Source: Chitinophaga pinensis (GTDB lineage: Bacteria > Bacteroidota > Bacteroidia > Chitinophagales > Chitinophagaceae). Taken from it: a DNA stretch of 8,428 nt. This document shows positions 1 through 6,240 of this stretch, piece by piece. Within the stretch, counting starts at the first letter, position 1. Each line of letters begins with the position of its first letter. Location of the stretch: NCBI GenBank assembly GCA_943331145.2, contig CALQKL020000083.1, positions 1 through 8,428 on the forward strand, read 5' to 3'. The notes beneath the pieces are model-generated. The model ran no database searches. It was not told where the DNA came from and saw only the letters and a list, made by a program, of their open reading frames with translations. The translations under genes and the position numbers were made by a program.

Positions 1-2142
1 GTTTGGGTTGATATGAATCAAAATGGAATTTTAGAAGCATCAGAAAAAGCGTATGTGTCAAGAACAGGAACACCTGGTGCACACATTGAAACTGGAAGCT
101 TAGTAATCCCTTCAACAGCTTTAACCGGAACAACATTAATGCGTGTTGTTTCAGTAGAAACGGGTACTCCTGGAAATATTAACCCTTGTGGAACTTATAC
201 TTGGGGTGAAACTGAAGATTATCTTGTAAATATTATTCCTTGTACACCTGCAGCAGTATCTACACAGCCAACAAATGTTACAGCTAGTTGTGGTGGAAAT
301 GCAAGCTTTACAGTAGCTACTAGTGGTGATTTCCCAGCATTTACTTGGGAATATAGAACAAGTGCCAATGGAACTTGGAATTTTGTAACCGATGGTGGAA
401 TGTATTCAGGTGCAACTACCAATACTTTAAACATTACTGGTGCAACAAATGCAATGAACGGGTATCAATATCGTGCTGTATTTATTGGTGCTTGCTCTGC
501 AACAGATTTTACTAATACAGTTACTTTAACCGTTAGTCCTTTCGTTGCAAGTGTTACACCAACTTCTTCTACTATTTGTAACGGAAGTTCACAATCTTTA
601 CAAATCACAAATCTTACGAGTTCGAATTTTGTAACGGCAACTGTAGCTTCGGGTACGGTTAACACAGTTATTACTGATGCCGATGATGCTGGAGTTGTTT
701 CAGCTCCGATAGTTGTTTCAGGAATTCCTACAGGATCTATTGTCACTAATATGAATGTAAAATTCAATATTACACATACTTGGGTTGGAGACTTACACAT
801 TAACCTTATCGCACCAAATGGTCAAATTTTGAATCTTGTTGGCGCTTTAAATAATGGAACAGGTTCTAATTCTACAATAAATTTCACAAATACTGTTATT
901 AGTTCAACAAGTACAAACGTAATTAGTGGAGCAGCTTCTCCTCGTACAGGAACTTTCGCTGCTGAAAAAAGAGCAGGCTTTGGTCCAACAGGAAACATTC
1001 AAACGGCTACCGATTGGCCAGAATTGTTCACTACTTTAAACGGAAACTGGAGATTGGCGATGGCAGATTTTGGTTTTGGTGATGAAGGAACCTTAGTTAA
1101 TTGGGAAGTGTCAATTACTTACACTGCACCTTCTTATGCTGAAGGAACATGGACACCAACCACAGGATTGTTTACAAATGCTGCGTTAACTACTCCATAT
1201 ACTGGAGGAGATACAACAACTGTTTATGCAGCACCAACAACATCTACAAATTATACCGTTATTGTAGCAACTCCATTATGTACATCAGCTCCATTGGTTA
1301 TACCAGTTACAGTAGCAAATCCTATTTCTTCAATCATTCAACCTACAAGCACTGAAATATGTGAAAACGGTAATACAACATTTACTTCTGGCGCATCAGT
1401 TGGAAACCCAATTTTATATCAGTGGGAAGAAAGTACAGATGGAGGTACAACTTGGTCTAATGTTGTTGATGGGTCGGTTTACAGTGGTGCTAATACAGCA
1501 GCTCTTTCTATAACAGGTGCTCCAACTAGCATGGACGGGTTTAAATATCGTTTAAAAATGAAAGTAGTTGCTTGTAGCAGCAATGCAACATCTGATGCAA
1601 TTACACTTACTGTTCATGGAAATCCATCGTTATCTATTTCTGCCGCACCTCATACAAGTTTATTCCCTGGATTACAAACGACATTAACAGCTGTAGTTAC
1701 TCCAGCAGGAACAAACAATACATTTGCTTGGACATTAAATGGTGCTTCAATAACTGATACAGATGATTCTCATACAGTAGATATTGATGGCATCGGAACT
1801 TACGAAGCAATGGTTACAGACCAATATGGTTGTATGTCTGCTGTTTCCAACAGTATTACCATAACAGATTCTTTAAACAAATCGTTATTTGTATATCCTA
1901 ATCCAAATAAAGGTGAATTCCAAATCAGATATAACGATAAACTAAATGGAGTTTCAAATCCAAGAAGTATTGTTATTTATGATGCTAGAGGTTCTCGTGT
2001 ATATAGAAAACAATTTACACCTAACTTTCCTTTTGGTAGAATGGATGTAGATCTTAAGAAATATGGCAAAGGTGTTTACTTCATCGATTTATTAGACGCT
2101 GCTGGTGTTAGATTAAAAGCAGGAAGAGTGGTAGTGTACTAA
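1..2142 (+). CDS. Secreted multidomain protein with GEVED, Ig-like and P domains and a T9SS sorting signal (5' partial)
   Basis: The frame is open from base 1, and the residues before the first ATG (13) already fit a GEVED domain, so the true start lies upstream. Domains in order by window position: end of a GEVED domain with its GETEDY signature at 205-222; an Ig-like module (about 241-534); the start of another Ig-like module (535-612, TICNGSS) interrupted by a proprotein-convertase P domain (about 631-1122, HTWVGDL at 775-795 and a late NGNWRL segment) and resumed at about 1144-1266 (TTSTNYTV); a further Ig-like module (about 1321-1614); a PKD/Ig-like stretch; and a type A T9SS C-terminal domain with YPNPNKGEF at 1894-1920 and a final GKGVYFIDL-type strand. 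Family knowledge says such proteins cross the outer membrane by the type IX system, which removes the tail and anchors or releases the protein. Adhesion or carbohydrate binding is a guess; no catalytic domain is visible in this part. A terminator follows at once. Confidence 0.9.
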   Translation, partial: VWVDMNQNGILEASEKAYVSRTGTPGAHIETGSLVIPSTALTGTTLMRVVSVETGTPGNINPCGTYTWGETEDYLVNIIPCTPAAVSTQPTNVTASCGGNASFTVATSGDFPAFTWEYRTSANGTWNFVTDGGMYSGATTNTLNITGATNAMNGYQYRAVFIGACSATDFTNTVTLTVSPFVASVTPTSSTICNGSSQSLQITNLTSSNFVTATVASGTVNTVITDADDAGVVSAPIVVSGIPTGSIVTNMNVKFNITHTWVGDLHINLIAPNGQILNLVGALNNGTGSNSTINFTNTVISSTSTNVISGAASPRTGTFAAEKRAGFGPTGNIQTATDWPELFTTLNGNWRLAMADFGFGDEGTLVNWEVSITYTAPSYAEGTWTPTTGLFTNAALTTPYTGGDTTTVYAAPTTSTNYTVIVATPLCTSAPLVIPVTVANPISSIIQPTSTEICENGNTTFTSGASVGNPILYQWEESTDGGTTWSNVVDGSVYSGANTAALSITGAPTSMDGFKYRLKMKVVACSSNATSDAITLTVHGNPSLSISAAPHTSLFPGLQTTLTAVVTPAGTNNTFAWTLNGASITDTDDSHTVDIDGIGTYEAMVTDQYGCMSAVSNSITITDSLNKSLFVYPNPNKGEFQIRYNDKLNGVSNPRSIVIYDARGSRVYRKQFTPNFPFGRMDVDLKKYGKGVYFIDLLDAAGVRLKAGRVVVY

Positions 2143-2162
2143 AAATTAAAAAATACAAATTA

Positions 2163-2199
2163 AAAAAAGTGCCGTTCATTATTTGAACGGCACTTTTTT
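2163..2199 (+). terminator. Rho-independent terminator of the T9SS-secreted protein gene
   Basis: A perfect stem pairs 2163-2178 with 2184-2199. It has a 10-bp mixed core (GTGCCGTTCA with TGAACGGCAC) extended by six A:T pairs, and a 5-base loop TTATT. The right arm ends in six T residues and the left begins in a run of A, so it could work on both strands. It lies 20 bp after the stop codon and separates this gene from rpsA. Confidence 0.92.
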
Positions 2200-2244
2200 A
2201 TTATATAAATCCAAATTTCTGCAAAAATTTTAAAAATAAAGAAT

Positions 2245-2252
2245 TAACTTCG
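2245..2252 (+). promoter_or_regulatory. Probable -7 box of the rpsA promoter
   Basis: TAACTTCG matches the Bacteroidota sigma-ABfr consensus TAnnTTTG with one mismatch (C for the second-last T). The upstream stretch 2201-2244 is very A/T-rich. A clear TTTG -33 element is not visible; TTTCTG at 2216-2221 is the nearest candidate and sits slightly far away. A start of transcription near 2258-2260 would give a leader of about 30 bases. The strong terminator just upstream makes a separate rpsA promoter necessary somewhere in 2200-2287. Confidence 0.5.
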
Positions 2253-2255
2253 CCG

Positions 2256-2278
2256 TCCCGTTTAATAAAACCACGGGG
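2256..2278 (+). promoter_or_regulatory. Small leader hairpin before rpsA
   Basis: CCCGT (2257-2261) pairs with ACGGG (2273-2277), with a possible extra T-G wobble at 2256/2278 and an 11-base A/T-rich loop. A different fold pairs GTTT (2260-2263) with AAAC (2268-2271). The stem ends 9 bases before the ATG at 2288, followed by the unpaired A/T stretch TAATATATT. If transcription starts near 2258 the hairpin lies at the very 5' end of the mRNA. Leader structures mediate S1 autoregulation in E. coli; a similar role here is inference only, and the stem is short. Confidence 0.35.
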
Positions 2279-2287
2279 TAATATATT

Positions 2288-4300
2288 ATGTCATTTAATT
2301 TTAACAAACAACTAAACGCAGATGAACAGGAGCCGATCGCTTCTAATGAAGCTGAATCTACTGCGACACCAAATGCACCTGTTGCCGAAGAACAAGTAGT
2401 TGCGCATAAAGCGCCTGTTGTTCATGAGCCAGAAACACCACATGATGATTTTGATTGGAGCCGCGACAAAAGAAATGTTGTGTCTTATTCAAAAGAAGAA
2501 AAAGCGAAGTATGATTCTGTTTACGACGGAACATTTAAGCAAATCACTGATGGCGAAATGATTCAAGCTACAGTAGAATCATTAACTAAAACAGATGCTG
2601 TTGTAAACATCGGGTTTAAAAGTGATGGTTTAATTTCTTTAAACGAGTTTAGAGATATTCCAGGTGGCGTGAAAGTGGGAGACATCATTGAAGTAATGGT
2701 GGTTCAAAAAGAAGACCGTGAAGGAAATCTAAATCTTAGCAGAAAATCAGCAAGAATTACCCGCGCTTGGGAAAGAATAATGGAAGTAAACAAAACTGGT
2801 GAAATTGTTACCGGTTTGGTTACCAGCAAAACTAAAGGTGGTTTAATCGTTGACGTATTTGGTATGGAAACATTCTTACCAGGTTCTCAAATCGATGTTA
2901 AACCAGTTACAGATTACGATCAATTTGTGGGTAAAACAATGGAATTTAAAGTGGTTAAAATCAACGAAACCATTAAGAATGCAGTTGTTTCGCATAAAGC
3001 ACTTATTGAAAGCGATATCGAAGCTCAAAGAGCTGAAATTATCGGTAAATTGGAAAAAGGTCAAGTATTGGAAGGTACAATCAAAAACATCACTGACTTT
3101 GGTGCATTCCTTGACTTGGGCGGTTTGGATGGATTATTATACATCACCGACATTTCTTGGGGCCGCATAAATCATCCTTCAGAAGTATTGAAAATTGATC
3201 AAAAAATCAATGTGGTAGTTCTTGATTTTGATGATGATAAACGCAGAATCAGCTTAGGTTTGAAACAACTTACACCACATCCTTGGGATACATTAACTGA
3301 AAATCTTCAGGAAAATGAAATCGTAAAAGGTAAAGTAGTAAATATCGAAGATTATGGCGCTTTCTTAGAAATTACTCCAGGTGTTGAAGGATTGGTACAC
3401 GTTAGCGAAATCACTTGGGCAAATACACCAGTAAATGCAAAAGAATTCTTCAAATTAGGAGATGAGCATGAAGCTAAAGTGGTTACCCTTGATAAAGAAA
3501 CACGCAAAATGAGTTTGTCTATCAAACAAATGACAGAAGATCCATGGAGCACAATCGAAGGTCGTTTCCCTGAAAATAGCAAGCACATGGGTACGGTGAA
3601 AAACATTACTCCATATGGCGTGTTTGTTGAATTATCAACTGGAATTGGTGGAATGATTCACATCAGCGATTTAAGCTGGTTGAAGCGTTTCAATAATCCA
3701 AATGAGTACACTAAAGTTGGAAAAGAAATCGAAGTAGTTATTTTAAGCATTGATAAAGAAGGACGTAAACTTCAATTAGGACATAAGCAAATTGAAGAAG
3801 ATCCATGGAATTCTTTAGAAAGCGTATTTACTATCGGTTCTATTCATGAAGGAACTGTTGTAAAGAAAGACGAAAAAGGTGCTATCATTCAATTGCCTTA
3901 CGGTTTAGAAGGATATGCTCCAGCACGTCATTTGGTTAAAGAAGATGAAAGAGTTATCGCTGCTGAAGAAGTAGCTCAATTTATGGTTATCGAATTTGAC
4001 CGTAATGATAAACGCATCTTATTAAGCCATACGCGTCTTTGGGAACAAGAGAAAGAGGAAGAAAAGCAAATCGAGATGAAGGAGAAAAAAGCAGAATTTG
4101 AGCAAACCAAAAAAGCTGTAAAAAATATCCAAGCTAAAGTAGAGAAATCAACTTTAGGAGATTTAGGGGTATTGGCTGGATTGAAAGCGAAAATGGACGG
4201 AGACAATGCAACTGCAGCGTCTGAAACTCCAGCTGCTGAAGCAACTCCAGAAGCTCCAGCTGCTCCAGAAGCATCTGAAGAAACACCAGCTGCTGAGTAA
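2288..4300 (+). CDS. rpsA: 30S ribosomal protein S1
   Basis: S1 binds A/U-rich single-stranded mRNA on the small ribosomal subunit and supports translation initiation. The 670 residues carry six S1 (OB-fold) repeats at about 86-155, 171-237, 256-326, 343-414, 431-500 and 515-583. Repeats 3-5 hold the aromatic RNA-binding motif (DFGAF at 270-274, DYGAF at 355-359, PYGVF at 442-446) and the typical LVHVSEITW-type strand. Repeats 1, 2 and 6 are diverged, as in E. coli S1. Compared with the 557-residue E. coli protein there is an acidic Ala/Pro/Glu-rich N-terminal extension of about 80 residues, a Lys/Glu-rich probable helix (585-620) and a low-complexity Ala/Pro/Glu/Thr tail (640-670). The ATG at 2288 has no Shine-Dalgarno sequence, only the A/T-rich ATATATT. 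The gene is flanked by terminators on both sides and so is probably transcribed alone. Confidence 0.97.
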   Translation: MSFNFNKQLNADEQEPIASNEAESTATPNAPVAEEQVVAHKAPVVHEPETPHDDFDWSRDKRNVVSYSKEEKAKYDSVYDGTFKQITDGEMIQATVESLTKTDAVVNIGFKSDGLISLNEFRDIPGGVKVGDIIEVMVVQKEDREGNLNLSRKSARITRAWERIMEVNKTGEIVTGLVTSKTKGGLIVDVFGMETFLPGSQIDVKPVTDYDQFVGKTMEFKVVKINETIKNAVVSHKALIESDIEAQRAEIIGKLEKGQVLEGTIKNITDFGAFLDLGGLDGLLYITDISWGRINHPSEVLKIDQKINVVVLDFDDDKRRISLGLKQLTPHPWDTLTENLQENEIVKGKVVNIEDYGAFLEITPGVEGLVHVSEITWANTPVNAKEFFKLGDEHEAKVVTLDKETRKMSLSIKQMTEDPWSTIEGRFPENSKHMGTVKNITPYGVFVELSTGIGGMIHISDLSWLKRFNNPNEYTKVGKEIEVVILSIDKEGRKLQLGHKQIEEDPWNSLESVFTIGSIHEGTVVKKDEKGAIIQLPYGLEGYAPARHLVKEDERVIAAEEVAQFMVIEFDRNDKRILLSHTRLWEQEKEEEKQIEMKEKKAEFEQTKKAVKNIQAKVEKSTLGDLGVLAGLKAKMDGDNATAASETPAAEATPEAPAAPEASEETPAAE

Positions 4301-4322
4301 TTTTAATTATTCTTATTATTAT

Positions 4323-4355
4323 AAATCCTCCGATTAACTTTCGGAGGATTTTTTT
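4323..4355 (+). terminator. Rho-independent terminator of rpsA
   Basis: An 11-bp perfect stem pairs 4323-4333 (AAATCCTCCGA) with 4341-4351 (TCGGAGGATTT) around a 7-base loop. It runs into seven T residues at 4349-4355 and starts 22 bp after the rpsA stop codon. Confidence 0.92.
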
Positions 4356-4371
4356 ATGCCTTGAAGGCATA
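4355..4371 (+). repeat. Perfect 17-bp dyad between rpsA terminator and thioesterase promoter
   Basis: TATGCCT (4355-4361) and AGGCATA (4365-4371) are perfect inverted arms around a central TGA. The dyad begins on the last T of the terminator run and ends 5 bp before the TAnnTTTG box at 4377, so it covers the place where a -33 element should be. It could be an operator for a dimeric regulator, or a secondary hairpin supporting termination; the sequence does not decide between them. Confidence 0.5.
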
Positions 4372-4376
4372 ATGAG

Positions 4377-4384
4377 TATCTTTG
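4377..4384 (+). promoter_or_regulatory. Bacteroidota -7 promoter box of the thioesterase gene
   Basis: TATCTTTG is an exact match to the TAnnTTTG consensus of the Bacteroidota primary sigma factor. No good TTTG -33 element is present; that region is taken by the T run of the rpsA terminator and the dyad. Transcription would start at about 4390, leaving a leader of only about 8-10 bases before the ATG at 4400. It may drive the thioesterase, proline dehydrogenase and porin genes together. Confidence 0.7.
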
Positions 4385-4399
4385 CCAAAATAAAAACCA

Positions 4400-4921
4400 A
4401 TGGAAAAAAAAGCTTCAGAATCTTTGGTCATGATGACTGAACTTGTATTGCCAAATGATACCAATAATTTTGGAAATTTGATGGGCGGTAGATTGATGTA
4501 TTGGATGGATATTGCAGCTGCATTATCTGCGCTGAAACATTGCGCAGCACCTGTGGTAACCGCTTCGGTTGATAATATTTCATTTGAAACGCCAATTAAA
4601 ATTGGCAACGTAGTTCACATTGAAGCAAAAGTGACTAGAGCTTTTAAATCTAGCATGGAAGTGCATTTGCAAGTTTGGGGTGAAGATGCCATTCAACAAT
4701 TTAGGTATAAAAGCAATGAAGCTTTTCTAACTTTTGTGGCACTTGATCCTAATGGCAAACCAAGGCCTGTTAATGGACTTATTCCCGAAACACCTGAAGA
4801 AATCAAGCTCTATGAAGGTGCACTAAGGAGAAGACAAGTGAGGCTTATTTTAGGAGGTAAATTGAAGCCTGAAGATGCTTTGGAATTAAAAGCATTGTTT
4901 ACAAAAGATGAATCTAAATAA
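4400..4921 (+). CDS. Acyl-CoA thioesterase, hotdog fold (YciA/BACH-like)
   Basis: This family hydrolyses acyl-CoA to free fatty acid and CoA in the cytoplasm. The 173 residues form one hotdog domain at about 6-120, with the family signature at 17-37: LPNDTN, then GNLMGGRLMYWMD. By analogy with YciA and mammalian Acot7, Asn22 (in DTN) and Asp37 (end of the MD pair) are the likely catalytic or active-site residues; this assignment is by motif position only. The VDNISFETPIKIGN stretch (57-70) is also typical, shaping the acyl/CoA pocket. A charged C-terminal extension (about 125-173, including ALRRRQVR at 141-148) is probably helical. Chain-length preference cannot be read from the sequence. The ATG at 4400 has no Shine-Dalgarno sequence. 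Proline dehydrogenase follows after 38 bp without a terminator, so co-transcription is possible. Confidence 0.9.
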   Translation: MEKKASESLVMMTELVLPNDTNNFGNLMGGRLMYWMDIAAALSALKHCAAPVVTASVDNISFETPIKIGNVVHIEAKVTRAFKSSMEVHLQVWGEDAIQQFRYKSNEAFLTFVALDPNGKPRPVNGLIPETPEEIKLYEGALRRRQVRLILGGKLKPEDALELKALFTKDESK

Positions 4922-4959
4922 TTATCATCACCATTGGCTCATCTTTAATTCCGTTTTAT

Positions 4960-6201
4960 ATGATTAATGATTCAAGTAATATAATTTCTTTCGACAACAC
5001 CGAATATGCTTTTGCACATATGAATGATGGAGAGTTGAAAAAAGCAAAGTTTTTGTTTGGTTTAATGGGCAATGCATTTTGGTTGAATTTGGGATTGAAA
5101 CTTATGCCCTTAGCTATTAAATACAAATTCCCATTCACAAAAACCATTTTAAGAAAAACGATATTTAGTCATTTTGTTGGTGGAGAGAATTTAGAAAAAA
5201 CATTTCCTGTATCTGAAAAATTGGCACAATATGGTGTAGATGTTATTCTAGACTATGGCGTTGAAGGATTAAGTACCGAAGAAGGATTTAAACAGGCCGA
5301 AAAAGCATTTATTGATGTAGTTAATTATGCAGCGTTACAAAAAAACATTCCATTTGTTAGTATAAAAGTTACTGGGATAGCTTCATTTACTTTATTAGAA
5401 CGCATTCATGAAGCCATGCAGCATTCAAAAAAAGAAAATGTAATAGAAAGATATCAATTGGTCATTAGAAATTTACTTCCTAATGACAAAGCAGAATGGG
5501 ATTTAGTTTGCAATAGATTTGAAAACATTTGTAAAACAGCATCCAAGACTTCTGTTGCCATTTTAGTAGATGCCGAAGAATCTTGGATTCAAGATCCAGT
5601 TGATGCACTTACGATGTTGATGATGGAGCAATTTAATAAGACAAAAGCGGTAGTTTATAATACGATACAATTATATAGACACGACAGATTGAGGTTTTTA
5701 CAACACTCCATTCAAATGGCTACAATAGAATCTTGTATACTCGGTGTAAAATTGGTGCGTGGTGCATATATGGAAAAGGAGCGTACACGTGCATTAGAAA
5801 ACAATTATCCTTCGCCGATTCAACCGGATAAAGATTCTACCGATTTGGATTACAATACAGCAGTTGATATCTGTTTACAACAGCTTGATCAAATCGCATT
5901 AATTATTGCCACGCATAATGAAGAAAGCAATATGCTTGCAACATTGCTTTGCGAAGAATATGAAATACCATCTAATCATCAGCACGTGCATTTTTCACAG
6001 CTTTATGGTATGAGTGATAATATCACATATAATTTGGCTAAAAATGGGTTTAGTGTAAGTAAATACCTTCCGTTTGGTCCTATAAAAGAAGTGATGCCTT
6101 ATTTAATGCGCAGAGCTCAAGAAAACAGCTCTGTTGCTGGACAAACTGGTAGAGAATTGAAATTAATAACAAAAGAGCTGGAGCGCAGAAAGCAAAAATA
6201 A
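4960..6201 (+). CDS. Proline dehydrogenase, monofunctional FAD enzyme
   Basis: The enzyme oxidises L-proline to pyrroline-5-carboxylate using FAD and passes electrons to the respiratory quinone pool, the first step of proline breakdown to glutamate. The 413 residues form one PRODH barrel. Visible motifs are SIKVTG (134-139), VDAEES (203-208), the NTIQLYRHDRL strand (234-244), GVKLVRGAYMEKER (262-275), ATHNEES (317-323) and the C-terminal helix YLMRRAQEN (381-389). By comparison with E. coli PutA, Tyr369, Tyr381, Arg384, Arg385 and Glu388 match the substrate-contacting Tyr540, Tyr552, Arg555, Arg556 and Glu559, so the active site looks complete. There is no fused P5C dehydrogenase or DNA-binding domain, unlike PutA; the next enzyme must be encoded elsewhere. 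The ISFDNTEYAF segment near the N-terminus is usual for Bacteroidota homologues and supports the ATG at 4960. The common names putA and prodh are not assigned because the family is defined by domain only. Confidence 0.93.
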   Translation: MINDSSNIISFDNTEYAFAHMNDGELKKAKFLFGLMGNAFWLNLGLKLMPLAIKYKFPFTKTILRKTIFSHFVGGENLEKTFPVSEKLAQYGVDVILDYGVEGLSTEEGFKQAEKAFIDVVNYAALQKNIPFVSIKVTGIASFTLLERIHEAMQHSKKENVIERYQLVIRNLLPNDKAEWDLVCNRFENICKTASKTSVAILVDAEESWIQDPVDALTMLMMEQFNKTKAVVYNTIQLYRHDRLRFLQHSIQMATIESCILGVKLVRGAYMEKERTRALENNYPSPIQPDKDSTDLDYNTAVDICLQQLDQIALIIATHNEESNMLATLLCEEYEIPSNHQHVHFSQLYGMSDNITYNLAKNGFSVSKYLPFGPIKEVMPYLMRRAQENSSVAGQTGRELKLITKELERRKQK

Positions 6202-6240
6202 TTTACGCTCAAAAACATGGGTGGATTTCATAAGTTGAAA

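Noticed and set aside
1149..1355. Plus-strand frame inside the secreted protein gene
   Set aside because: It lies out of frame inside a continuous domain-bearing reading frame and its Tyr/Asn/Ser-rich translation reflects base bias only.
4134..4608. Two overlapping minus-strand open frames across the end of rpsA and the start of the thioesterase gene
   Set aside because: They lie opposite well-conserved coding sequence, cross the rpsA terminator and encode low-complexity or unrecognisable peptides; these are antisense shadows.
4946..4953. TAATTCCG as a promoter box for proline dehydrogenase
   Set aside because: Two mismatches to TAnnTTTG, no -33 element at a sensible distance, and only 6 bp before the ATG.
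6199..6206. TAATTTAC as a promoter box for the porin gene
   Set aside because: Two mismatches to the consensus, overlaps the proline dehydrogenase stop codon and has no -33 element.
6217..6240. Upstream in-frame ATG of the porin gene at 6217
   Set aside because: It adds eight residues before a signal peptide that is complete and typical from the ATG at 6241. It lies only 15 bases after the proline dehydrogenase stop codon and has no better initiation context.
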